Assembly: GCA_963847575.1 (NCBI GenBank)
Contig: CAWKAL010000028.1
Span: 1 to 54,028, forward strand
Direction: 5' to 3'
DNA length: 54,028 nucleotides
Source of the DNA: JASBSR01 sp963847575
GTDB taxonomy: Bacteria; Pseudomonadota; Gammaproteobacteria; SZUA-229
Shown here: piece after piece, positions 28,150 through 35,997 of the stretch
Layout of the letters: every line of letters starts with the position of its first letter
How positions within the stretch are numbered: position 1 is the first letter of the stretch
Translations under genes and position numbers: made by a program
The notes under the pieces: model-generated
Database searches by the model: none
What the model saw: only the letters and a program-made list of their open reading frames with translations
What the model was told of the DNA's origin: nothing

Positions 28150-29037
28150 TCAGGATTTGCGAGCGCGCGGGTGGGCCTTGTCGTAAACGCTGGCGAGATG
28201 CTGAAAATCAAGATGGGTGTAAATCTGGGTGGTACTGAGATTGGCATGGCCGAGCAGTTCCTGTACTGCACGCAAATCGCTGCTTGATTCCAGGATGTGA
28301 GACGCAAACGAATGGCGCAGCTTGTGCGGGTGCACATGGCTTTCAATGCCCTGCTCCAGCGCCCATTTTTTCAGGCGTTGCGCAATACTGGTGTGGCTGA
28401 TGCGGCTGCCGCGCTGGCTGATAAATACCGCTGCCTCATCGTGTTTGAGCAGCAAACTGCGATGCTGTAACCAGCCTTTCAGCGCGCTTTGTGCTTTTTT
28501 GCCAAACGGAATTCGGCGTTGTTTGCGGCCCTTGCCGGTGACCGTCAGCACGCCCTGCTGCCAGTCGATATCCTGCAAATTCAGACTGCTGAGTTCGGCA
28601 AGTCGCAGGCCGCAGCCGTACAGTAACTCCATCATGGCGACATCACGTCGTGCCAGTGGCGCGTCTGATTTGATATCCAGCAGGCGACTGAGTTCGTCGA
28701 CATTGAGCGTGTTTGGCAGGCGCCGGCCGGACTTCGGCGCGGGTACGCCCTGCGCCGGATTACCCGCGGCCAGCTGGTGTCGGCAAAGAAATTTGAACAG
28801 GCTGCGAATGGCAGACAACTGGCGTTGCAGCGACTTGCCCGAGAGCCCCTTGCGGTGCTGGCTGGCGACAAATGCCCTGACCTTTTTCTGGTCAATATCT
28901 GCCCAGCGTGTTAATTCACCGCAAAATCCGGCGAGCGCGGCCAGATCACGCTGATAGGCTGCAAGCGTATGTTTCGAATAGCGTTTTTCAGACCGCAGAT
29001 AGTCGTAAAAGCGTGCCAGGTCGGCCTGACAGGACAT
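28150..29037 (-). CDS. xerC: Tyrosine recombinase XerC
   Basis: 295 residues. Resolves chromosome dimers with XerD at dif. The N-terminal core-binding domain (about 1-90) is followed by a catalytic domain with R145 (CGLRLAEL), K169 (TGKGRKQR), H238 and R241 (HKLRHSFASH), H264 (LLGHANLSTT) and the nucleophile Y273 (IYTHLD). The ATG at 29037 overlaps the stop of the DUF484 gene (ATGA). This is the housekeeping enzyme at its usual locus (dapF-DUF484-xerC), not an integrase. Confidence 0.95.
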   Translation of the reverse strand: MSCQADLARFYDYLRSEKRYSKHTLAAYQRDLAALAGFCGELTRWADIDQKKVRAFVASQHRKGLSGKSLQRQLSAIRSLFKFLCRHQLAAGNPAQGVPAPKSGRRLPNTLNVDELSRLLDIKSDAPLARRDVAMMELLYGCGLRLAELSSLNLQDIDWQQGVLTVTGKGRKQRRIPFGKKAQSALKGWLQHRSLLLKHDEAAVFISQRGSRISHTSIAQRLKKWALEQGIESHVHPHKLRHSFASHILESSSDLRAVQELLGHANLSTTQIYTHLDFQHLASVYDKAHPRARKS

Positions 29038-29753
29038 CAGCGTTCGAGATGAACCGCCAGCGCAGCGCTGACAATCTCGCCGATCTGGGTGAGAAATTCT
29101 GTGCCCATGTTGCTGGTAAAGCGCCCTGCTTCGCGTCCGCCCAGGCCCAGCAGGCCGAGGTCGGCACCGGCCACCAGCGGTATCACCGCGGCCGAGGCGA
29201 TACTGTCGGCATCGTTTGAAAACAGGAATGCTTTTTGTTCTGCCGTGCTGCGCCCACATACCGGGTTGTGGTGTTTCAACATGGTTGCAAAAGAGGCCAG
29301 TGCGTCGTCTCCGCGGGAGATAAACAGCTCGTGCTTGTGCGCCAGCAATTGTTCGTCATCGCTGAACAGGCGTACCGCAACGAAATCTGCCTTGAGCTCA
29401 TTGCCCAGTTCATCCACGACACTGCTGATCACATCATTCAGGTCATGCGCCCCCAGCAGATTGACGGCTATGCGGTGTCGGCTGTTGGCAAGACGTTCAT
29501 TGTCTCGCGCAATATCCATCAGTGCGCGCAAACGTTTTTCGTGTGCCTTCAGCTTGTCGCGCAACATGAACACCTGGCGTTCGATAAGTGATACCGCGCC
29601 TTCGGTGGGATGTGGAATTTCGAGATCGAGTAACAGCTTTGGATGCCGTAACAAAATGTCGGGATGCTGTTTTAGTAAACTGATGAGCTGGAGTTCGTCT
29701 GCCAGCATGTCTTCGTGTGAGTGCTGTAAGCTTTGTTGTGTTGTTTTTGTCAC
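29037..29753 (-). CDS. DUF484 family GAF-like protein
   Basis: 238 residues. The N-terminal helical part (LISLLKQHPDILLRHPKLLLDLEIPHPTEGAVSLIERQV, about 22-62) and the C-terminal GAF-like domain (DDVISSVVDELGNELKADFVAVRLFSDDEQ through SAAVIPLVAGADLGLLGLGG) define DUF484. It lies between dapF and xerC in most Gammaproteobacteria. Ligand and role are unknown. It overlaps dapF by four bases and xerC by one, so it is translated as part of the operon. Confidence 0.93.
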   Translation of the reverse strand: MTKTTQQSLQHSHEDMLADELQLISLLKQHPDILLRHPKLLLDLEIPHPTEGAVSLIERQVFMLRDKLKAHEKRLRALMDIARDNERLANSRHRIAVNLLGAHDLNDVISSVVDELGNELKADFVAVRLFSDDEQLLAHKHELFISRGDDALASFATMLKHHNPVCGRSTAEQKAFLFSNDADSIASAAVIPLVAGADLGLLGLGGREAGRFTSNMGTEFLTQIGEIVSAALAVHLER

Positions 29754-30582
29754 AGTTCTATTTGCCCCTGAAAGACTGTTTCCGCCGGCCCTGTCATCAT
29801 GAGTGACGCCCCTTCACCGCGCCAGCGAATTTCAAGATTACCCCCGGCGAGTGCTACCTCGACCGCGTTATCGAGTAACCGGTTGTGTATACCGACAGCG
29901 ACCGCGGCACAGGCGCCGCTGCCACACGCCAGTGTTTCACCAACGCCGCGCTCATAAACACGTAGCCGGATATGCGAACGGTCAATAATTTCCATGAAGC
30001 CTGCATTCACATGGTTCGGGAACCGTGTGTGGCTTTCAATCGCCGGCCCCAGAGTACTCACGGGCGCCTTATCAACCGCATCTACCAGCAGCACCGCATG
30101 AGGATTGCCAATAGATACTGCACCTATAGCATATTTGTCACCATTCACCATCAGATCGTAGTAATCCGCGGTGTTTTCAGCCACAAAAGGTAACGATGCC
30201 GGTTTGAAATCGGGTACACCCATGTCGACCGTCACCTGGCCGTCATCTTCGAGTATCAGCCGAATCAGACCGCGTGCGGTTTCCACCGGGATGTTGCGAC
30301 TGGTCGTCATACCGGTCTCGTGCACAAACTTCGCAAAGCAGCGCGCACCGTTGCCGCATTGCTCAACTTCACCGCCGTCGGCATTGTAATATACGGTAGC
30401 GAAACTCCGCATCCGAGCGCGTGCTTTCTTCGACCAGCAGCAACTGGTCACAACCAACACCAAAATGGCGGTCACCAGATCTGCCGAATTTGCGTCATGG
30501 TGAGGGCCACGTCCTGGGAAATAGCATCGATGACGACAAAATCGTTACCAATACCGTGCATTTTTGTGAATTTAAGCTGCAT
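29750..30582 (-). CDS. dapF: Diaminopimelate epimerase, two frameshifts
   Basis: Converts LL- to meso-diaminopimelate for lysine and peptidoglycan. The start MQLKFTKMHGIGNDFVVID lies at ATG 30582, in a frame that stops at about 30475. The next frame gives DRHFGVGCDQLLLVEE, and the third gives YYNADGGEVEQCGNGARCFAKF to the end. The catalytic cysteines are in QCGNGAR and ACGSGACAA. One extra base near 30474-30479 and one extra T/A at 30388-30390 explain both shifts. Two independent lesions in an essential gene whose sequence is otherwise perfect point to consensus error. Usually lysA lies just upstream; here peroxiredoxin and rhodanese genes intervene. Confidence 0.92.
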
Positions 30583-30694
30583 ATCGCGCATCTTAACGGC
30601 TTTTTTAATCCGTTTGCAATCATCGCGCATTATGTGCGAGCATATATGTCAGACGACTGACTAAATAACCTGTTAACCTGACAAGGTGGCCCCA

Positions 30695-31378
30695 ATGAGC
30701 GCTTCTCCCGACACTAAGCACGCTTCACTCACCGACATGATTGCCGAATTTCAGGCGGATTTACTGCCCACACTACCAGCCGAGGTTATGCAGACCATGC
30801 AACAGGCCGGGCAGAAAATTGCGGCGCTGGGCATCGAGCAAAGCGCACTCAAAACCGGTGACCGCTGCCCCGAATTCAGCCTTATGAATGCCCGGGGAGA
30901 GCGCATATCTTCACGCCGGTTACTCGCGAAAAGTGACCTGGTGATCAGTTTTTATCGGGGCGCATGGTGCCCTTACTGCAATCTTGAAATCAAGGCGCTG
31001 TCACAAAACCTGGCTGAAATCCGCGCCATCGGCGCCGAACTTGTTGCCATATCGCCACAACTTCCAGAAAAATCCGAGCAACAGACAGACAGCCTGAAGC
31101 TTGAGTTTGAGGTGCTCAGCGATACCGGGAACCAGCTCGCCAAACAGTTCGGGCTGGTAATTACCCTGCCGCAAGCCGTGCGCCCGCTCTACCAGGCCTG
31201 GGAAATTGACATCCCTGCGCACAACGGCGACGACCAGTTTCAACTGCCGGTGCCCGCTACCTATATCATTGACCAGACCGGTTTTATCCGTTACCACTTC
31301 GTCGACAGCGATTACACAAAACGGCTGGAGCCCTCGGTGATTCTGGATCAGCTGCGCAGCTTCGTATCACACGCGTAA
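30695..31378 (+). CDS. Peroxiredoxin-like protein (AhpC/TSA superfamily)
   Basis: 227 residues. The thioredoxin-fold region begins at GDRCPEFSLMNARGERISS, and the active site is FYRGAWCPYCNLEIKAL, a CxxC variant found in the peroxiredoxin-like group that reduces peroxides or alkyl hydroperoxides. An N-terminal helical extension (about 1-60) precedes it. No signal peptide, so cytoplasmic. ATG 30695 is preferred over GTG 30686 because AAGG lies about nine bases before it. Its transcription ends at the hairpin terminator at 31377. Confidence 0.87.
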   Translation: MSASPDTKHASLTDMIAEFQADLLPTLPAEVMQTMQQAGQKIAALGIEQSALKTGDRCPEFSLMNARGERISSRRLLAKSDLVISFYRGAWCPYCNLEIKALSQNLAEIRAIGAELVAISPQLPEKSEQQTDSLKLEFEVLSDTGNQLAKQFGLVITLPQAVRPLYQAWEIDIPAHNGDDQFQLPVPATYIIDQTGFIRYHFVDSDYTKRLEPSVILDQLRSFVSHA

Positions 31379-31405
31379 AAAAGGGCTGCACAGGCAGCCC
31401 CTTTA
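31377..31405. terminator. Bidirectional Rho-independent terminator
   Basis: Stem GGGCTGC (31383-31389) pairs with GCAGCCC (31394-31400) around the loop ACAG. A6 on the left and CTTT on the right give a U-tract in both directions. It lies between the convergent peroxiredoxin and rhodanese genes and can end both. Confidence 0.8.
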
Positions 31406-31442
31406 AATCGCACCCGGCAGCAGCACCGCCGGAGTGGGATTA

Positions 31443-32151
31443 TTATTTGCCGGGAACAGTCGTCAGACCCAGAATTTCCCAGTCCTGCATGCCGCCACGG
31501 TACCACTTGATTTTGTCAGCCGGGTAACCGAATTTCAGCAGGTTCATGATGTTGTTCGGCGACTGGCCACACCACATGCCATTACAGAACATCACCAGGG
31601 TTTTGGCAGCGCTGTAATCAATCACATCCGACACCGTGCCATTCGCAATCGCTTCGTCGACATCGAGTACATCTTTGCCGGCTTTCAGCTTGGCACCAAA
31701 CTCATCTGGTCAGGATGGCGATAATGCCTTCAGTGGTTGCGCCCTTGGCTGGATTCAGCCTGGTCCAGGGAAGGTTTTTAGCACCTGGAATCGTGCCTTT
31801 TTTCACCCAGTCGGGGGTACGCGAATCAACCACCAGCAGGGCTTTATCACCGCCGGCCATTTTTTTCAGATAATCGATCATTTCGACTTCAGCGATGGTT
31901 TCCACACCCGGTGCCAGCACCGCGGGCTGAATACAGAACGGCGGGCAGGGACGTGAGGTTTTGGCAAAGGCAGCATTCACCTTGTTGTCGTTGTTCTGGT
32001 TACGCATGATTTTGGTCTTTTTGCCATCATGCATAACTTCGGCATCCATCATGTCACCGGTAATACCGACGGGTTTGCCGGCATGAATGTTGGCGGACAT
32101 CGACAGACCTATCACCATTAGTGATGCTGCGAATAATTTAGTGGTGCTCAT
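31443..32151 (-). CDS. Periplasmic rhodanese-domain protein, frameshifted
   Basis: About 236 residues joined. A signal peptide (LFAASLMVIGLSMSANIHAG) leads to a region with RPCPPFC, then a rhodanese domain: VVDSRTPDWVKKGTIPGAKNLPW in the first frame and, after a one-base shift at about 31706-31710, TLVMFCNGMWCGQSPNNIMNLLKFGY with a probable active-site Cys, ending WYRGGMQDWEILGL. Removing one base restores DEFGAKLKAG. Single-domain exported rhodaneses move sulfane sulfur, and the type is frequent in sulfur-metabolising Gammaproteobacteria. GGAGAG before ATG 32151 is a good ribosome site. It is co-oriented with the acidic peptide gene just upstream. Confidence 0.85.
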
Positions 32152-32209
32152 AGAGTACTCTCCTCGAGTTCGGAATTGGTTTCAGTGGCAGTGCGCGGCG
32201 CGCACTGCA

Positions 32210-32401
32210 TTAATCACAATCTGGCTCTGCTTCTTCGCCTTCGCCTTCTTTTTTCGTGTCGCCGTCCTTGTTGTCATCATCTGCAGCGACAATACAGACA
32301 CTGGTATCTAAATCGATACCTACGGCTGCGCCAGCATTGCCAGTCAACATGACCAGCAATAGTGAAAACAGGGTAAGCCTCAAGCCGGTAGTTTGTTTCA
32401 T
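32210..32401 (-). CDS. Small secreted acidic protein, unknown
   Basis: 63 residues. A clear signal peptide (LRLTLFSLLLVMLTGNAGAA) leaves a mature peptide of about 38 residues, very rich in Asp, Glu and Lys, with two cysteines (TSVCIVAADDD and the end, PDCD). No recognised domain. It ends 58 bases before the rhodanese start and on the same strand, so the two are probably one operon. The cysteine near each end could form a disulfide or carry sulfur; this is speculation. Confidence 0.65.
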   Translation of the reverse strand: MKQTTGLRLTLFSLLLVMLTGNAGAAVGIDLDTSVCIVAADDDNKDGDTKKEGEGEEAEPDCD

Positions 32402-32605
32402 ACGAACTCCTGATATAGCGATGGTTCAGCCTAGCAGACTGGTTTAACATCTTGAGCGATGTTTGCCTGTTTTTTCTACGTCAATTTGTCAGCCTGAAAC
32501 GGCTGTTTCAAAGCGCTCTCGCGGCTGGCGGCTGGGCCCGAATTCGGGTGCCAGGAAGCAGGCGAGGGCGAGGCGCTTGCCAGCTTCAACTGGCGGGCGC
32601 TCATG

Positions 32606-33853
32606 TCAGTTAAGTACGGCTTCACCTTCCAGCAACTGTTGAATGGTTTCGCGTTTGCGAACCTGGGTCGCGCGGGCACCATCAACCATGATTTCGGCTG
32701 CTCGCGGGCGCGAGTTGTAGTTCGAGCTCATGCTAAAACCATAAGCGCCTGCTGAACGCACTGCAAGGTAGTCACCCTGGCGCAGCGCGAGTTTCCGATC
32801 TTTGCCGAGAAAATCACCGGTTTCACACACCGGTCCAACGACATCGTAAATGTTTGCATCGGCATCGGTGCGAGGCACCAGTGGCACAATGTTCTGCCAG
32901 GCGCCATACAGCGCGGGCCGCATCAGGTCGTTCATCGCCGCATCCACAATGGCAAAATTGCGGTGAGCATTGTGTTTCAGGTACAGCACCTGGGTGATCA
33001 GCACCCCGGCATTTCCGACAATAGCGCGGCCCGGCTCGATCAGCACTTCGACATCACGGCCACGCAGACGCGCCAGCAGGGCAGCGGCAAGTTCGGCCGG
33101 CTGGGGCGGCTGCTCATCTTTGTAACAGATGCCGAGGCCGCCACCGAGATCGAGATGTTTTAGCACGATACCTTCGGCCTCAAGCCTGTCGACCAGAACC
33201 AGCACGCGATCAAGCGCATCCACGAAAGGCGTCACTTCGGTGAGCTGCGAGCCAATGTGGCAATCAATGCCGACAACGTCGAGCGCAGGCAGCGCCTTTG
33301 CTTCGCGGTAGGCGGCAAGCGCATCGTCAATTGCAATGCCGAACTTGTTTTCCTTTAAGCCGGTGGAAATATACGGGTGCGTTTTGGCGTCGACATCGGG
33401 ATTCACCCGTAGCGAGACCGGGGCGATGCAATTGCGTGACGCGGCCAGCTGGTTAATGACTTCAAGCTCGGCGGTAGATTCCACGTTAAAGCAACGAATG
33501 CCGACTTCTAGTGCACGTGAAATTTCATCGCGTTTTTTCCCTACGCCGGAAAATACGATTTTTGCGGGGTCGCCGCCGGCGCGCAACACGCGCTCGAGTT
33601 CACCGACCGAGACAATGTCGAATCCGGAACCCAGCCGAGCCAGTACATTGAGTACCGCCAGAGTTGAATTTGCCTTTACCGCGTAACACACCAGGTGGGG
33701 CTGCGCCTGCAGCGCATGGTCAAAGGCATTCCAGTGACGCTCAATGGTGGCGCGCGAATACACGTAGCAGGGCGTTCCCCATTCGGCAACGCGACTGGCG
33801 AGATTAACCTCTTCGGCCCAGAGCGAACCATCACGATATTCAAAATAATCCAT
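32606..33853 (-). CDS. lysA: Diaminopimelate decarboxylase
   Basis: 415 residues. PLP-dependent fold-type III enzyme making lysine from meso-diaminopimelate. The PLP lysine is K60 in CYAVKANSTLAVL. FDIVSVGEL, the HIGSQ motif, LDLGGGLGICY, the EPGRAIVG phosphate loop and GPVCETGDFLGKDR with the catalytic cysteine are all present. lptM lies just upstream with a five-base gap, the usual order. dapF is 2 kb further on instead of directly following. Confidence 0.97.
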   Translation of the reverse strand: MDYFEYRDGSLWAEEVNLASRVAEWGTPCYVYSRATIERHWNAFDHALQAQPHLVCYAVKANSTLAVLNVLARLGSGFDIVSVGELERVLRAGGDPAKIVFSGVGKKRDEISRALEVGIRCFNVESTAELEVINQLAASRNCIAPVSLRVNPDVDAKTHPYISTGLKENKFGIAIDDALAAYREAKALPALDVVGIDCHIGSQLTEVTPFVDALDRVLVLVDRLEAEGIVLKHLDLGGGLGICYKDEQPPQPAELAAALLARLRGRDVEVLIEPGRAIVGNAGVLITQVLYLKHNAHRNFAIVDAAMNDLMRPALYGAWQNIVPLVPRTDADANIYDVVGPVCETGDFLGKDRKLALRQGDYLAVRSAGAYGFSMSSNYNSRPRAAEIMVDGARATQVRKRETIQQLLEGEAVLN

Positions 33854-33858
33854 GGGTA

Positions 33859-34005
33859 TTACTGCGCTTTTTCTGATTCGGACGGATCGTCATCGGGCAA
33901 ATATAAGGGCCCGGTCTTGCCACAGGCAGGCAGTGCGCACACGAGAATCAGCAGGGACATGCCGACGACCGCGGAAATGGCCCTGGTAATACGTGTTGAT
34001 TTCAT
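33859..34005 (-). CDS. lptM: LPS-assembly lipoprotein LptM (YifL)
   Basis: 48 residues. The signal peptide ends in the lipobox LPAC, with the lipidated cysteine followed by GKTGPLYLPDDD, the conserved LptM start. In E. coli LptM helps the LptD barrel mature. The frame is open further upstream, but ATG 34005 gives the standard size. Immediately upstream of lysA, as in other Gammaproteobacteria. Confidence 0.9.
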   Translation of the reverse strand: MKSTRITRAISAVVGMSLLILVCALPACGKTGPLYLPDDDPSESEKAQ

Positions 34006-34093
34006 GACCTGCCTCGAAATTTTTGTGTTGGCTGCGCAATTATTGCAATAATCCCGCATGATAAAAACCATTCTAAACAAATAAGTGCATATC

Positions 34094-34762
34094 ATGCCCG
34101 ATAGTGAAACTAATCTTGACTGTATTATGCTCGAAACCGGTGATCAGGCCGATGCCTGCATAATCTGGTTGCACGGTCTGGGCGCAGATGGCAGTGATTT
34201 TGTGCCCATTGTCGAACAGATGAAATTGCCGGATTCACTGCGCTTGCGATTTATATTTCCGAATGCCCCGCTGCGCCCGATTACCATTAACCAGGGTTAT
34301 CGCATGCCCGGCTGGTACGATATTACCGGCATGGACGTGGTCTCGGGTGAAGACGTGGCCGGTATCGAACAATCGAGCCGCGCCATCGACGCCCTGATAG
34401 AACAGCAAATCGGGCAGGGCATAAAGGCGCATCGAATCCTGCTCGCCGGGTTTTCCCAGGGTGGCGCCATCGCACTGCACTGCGGCCTGAAACAGGCCGC
34501 GAGTCAGCTTGGCGGCATTCTCGCACTGTCGAGCTATTTACCCGGCTGCACACGGTTCAACGCAGGGCACGCGCTGCCGCTGTTTTTCGGACATGGCCGT
34601 GAGGACAATGTCGTGGCGCTACGTTTCGGTCTTGAAAGCTGTAAACGCCTCGAACATGCTGGTTACAGCCCCGAATGGCACGAATATCCGATGGAACACA
34701 GCGTTTGCATGGACGAAATCATCGATATACGACGCTGGCTGCTGGCCTGCCTGGGCGGCTAA
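34094..34762 (+). CDS. Carboxylesterase / acyl-protein thioesterase-like hydrolase
   Basis: 222 residues, alpha/beta hydrolase. The oxyanion region WLHGLGADGSDF, nucleophile S121 in AGFSQGGAIALH, acid D171 in HGREDNVVAL and H202 in YPMEHSVCMDEI match the small esterase group that includes bacterial carboxylesterase II and eukaryotic acyl-protein thioesterases. Cytoplasmic. A GTG three codons earlier (34085) is also possible. Its 5' end faces that of lptM, so the 88-base gap holds both promoters. Confidence 0.93.
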   Translation: MPDSETNLDCIMLETGDQADACIIWLHGLGADGSDFVPIVEQMKLPDSLRLRFIFPNAPLRPITINQGYRMPGWYDITGMDVVSGEDVAGIEQSSRAIDALIEQQIGQGIKAHRILLAGFSQGGAIALHCGLKQAASQLGGILALSSYLPGCTRFNAGHALPLFFGHGREDNVVALRFGLESCKRLEHAGYSPEWHEYPMEHSVCMDEIIDIRRWLLACLGG

Positions 34763-34845
34763 ACAGGTGGATTTTTACGCATGGTGATCAAACCTCAGCA
34801 TGCTATTATCTGGACGAGGCCAACCAGGAATATTGGGTGTATTGC

Positions 34846-35202
34846 ATGGCAGATAACGAAATCAGGCTCAGCCTGGGCATTTCCCCCGCGGAGCCACTGT
34901 GGAAGCTTGCGCCCACACGCGATGCGGACGGTAATCACCTGAGTGATTTCCTGATGATTATTCCCAGGCTCAGCAAGAAACCCGAGCATTACATCAAGCA
35001 AACCCTGGGTGAGCTCGAGAAAGCGCTGAAACAGTTTAGCGACACAGTAGTGTTCGCCAACCTCGATATGAAACTCAACACCCTGTGGGTTTCATTCAAG
35101 AATGAACCCGGTATCTTCATGGAGATTACGGCCGCGGTAAAACGCGGTGTTCCCGAAGCGAAGCTGGTGGGCGACATGGGTTCGCGCCTCTACAGCAAAT
35201 AA
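34846..35202 (+). CDS. Unknown small protein
   Basis: 118 residues, no signal or membrane segment. Conserved-looking stretches are LSLGISPAEPLWKLAPTRDADGNHLSDFLMIIP and VVFANLDMKLNTLWVSFKNEPGIFMEITAAVKRGVPEAKLV. The second half, with alternating strands and helices, recalls an ACT-like or ferredoxin-like fold, but I do not recognise a named family. The frame is open further upstream (to 34675), within the esterase gene; ATG 34846 is the likely start. It is followed 13 bases later by the HPt gene, suggesting a functional link. Confidence 0.65.
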   Translation: MADNEIRLSLGISPAEPLWKLAPTRDADGNHLSDFLMIIPRLSKKPEHYIKQTLGELEKALKQFSDTVVFANLDMKLNTLWVSFKNEPGIFMEITAAVKRGVPEAKLVGDMGSRLYSK

Positions 35203-35215
35203 AGATACCAAGATA

Positions 35216-35560
35216 ATGGAAAATCCTGCGATTGATATTGACGCTTATAGTGCCGTGAAAGAAGCCATGGGCGATATTTTTGTCGACCTGATACAGACCT
35301 TTCAGGATTATGTTCCAGGGCAAATCAGTAAACTCGGTGAAGCCATTAAGCAATCCGATAGCGATGCGGTGTTCAATGCCTCACACGCAATCAAAAGCGC
35401 CAGTGGCACCATCGGCGCGCTCGGCCTCGCCAGCAGCGCCGAACACATCGAACAACTGGGACGTGCAGGCAGTACCGATGGCCTTGACCAGCACTTTGAA
35501 AATTTACAACATCTCTACCAGCAGGCGATTGAATTTCTGCAACAGGATAATAGCGCCTGA
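35216..35560 (+). CDS. HPt domain phosphotransfer protein
   Basis: 114 residues forming one histidine phosphotransfer domain. The phosphoacceptor is H57 in NASHAIKSASGTIGALGLASSAEHIEQLG, with the helical repeat expected for a four-helix bundle. Such proteins relay phosphate between a hybrid kinase and a response regulator. No hybrid kinase lies in this window; the nearby AlgZ/AlgR pair does not normally need an HPt. The partner is therefore unknown. Confidence 0.9.
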   Translation: MENPAIDIDAYSAVKEAMGDIFVDLIQTFQDYVPGQISKLGEAIKQSDSDAVFNASHAIKSASGTIGALGLASSAEHIEQLGRAGSTDGLDQHFENLQHLYQQAIEFLQQDNSA

Positions 35561-35630
35561 CTATTTTTTTAAACTGCAACTAAATAACACGATGCGACAG
35601 GAGTTCGTAGCGAATTAAGGAGTTACTCTG

Positions 35631-35861
35631 ATGGAAAAAACCAGCAACATGCCACTGTGGGTATTTCTGGGACTAATGAATGTAGAAACGCGCAAAGGTG
35701 CGCTGATCCTGGTCAGCCTGATGATCGGCTTTGCACTCGCTTCAGTACCGTTGTCATGGTACCTGGCAGACTGGAGCTGGGCAGCGATGCTGCTGCCGAT
35801 GGGACTGTGGTACTGGCTCTGCCTGCGCTGGGCCGACCGTAATACTGTCTGGCAAAAATAA
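35631..35861 (+). CDS. Small two-helix membrane protein, unknown
   Basis: 76 residues, with hydrophobic segments at about 24-45 (ALILVSLMIGFALASVPLSWYL) and 48-63 (WSWAAMLLPMGLWYWL). It begins with a soluble MEKTSNMPLWVFLGLMNVETRKG. AGGAG lies about seven bases before ATG 35631, a good ribosome site. No known family; similar short proteins near argH occur in some Gammaproteobacteria, but I cannot name one. Confidence 0.6.
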   Translation: MEKTSNMPLWVFLGLMNVETRKGALILVSLMIGFALASVPLSWYLADWSWAAMLLPMGLWYWLCLRWADRNTVWQK

Positions 35862-35872
35862 ACTCAAGTAAT

Positions 35873-35982
35873 TAATCCGCAAATGAACGCTAATACACGC
35901 AAATAAAAACAAAATATAAAAATTGTGCGCCGCAGGCGCATAAACACAACATTCGCGTTTATTTGCGTTCATTTGCGGACTA
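35873..35982. repeat. Hairpin repeat, family B copy 2
   Basis: Inverted repeat, 32-base arms at 35873-35904 and 35951-35982 with about four mismatches; the arm contains TCCGCAAATGAACGC. The loop holds GTGCGCCGCAGGCGCATAAA, shared in complement with family C. It lies between the small membrane gene and the argH stop, where both convergent transcripts end. Confidence 0.88.
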
Positions 35983-35997
35983 GTCTTATTTTTAATC

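Noticed and set aside
28150..29037. Phage integrase
   Set aside because: The tyrosine recombinase is in the conserved dapF-DUF484-xerC-hslV order and has housekeeping XerC length; no phage genes or att repeats nearby.
29750..30582. dapF as a true pseudogene
   Set aside because: Two one-base shifts leave catalytic cysteines and all conserved blocks intact in an essential gene, in a contig with many similar shifts.
32476..32605. Short coding extension after lysA
   Set aside because: The frame has no recognisable protein; the region holds small palindromes such as CCCGAATTCGGG and a CCAG/CTGG stem without a T-tract, so not a confident terminator either.
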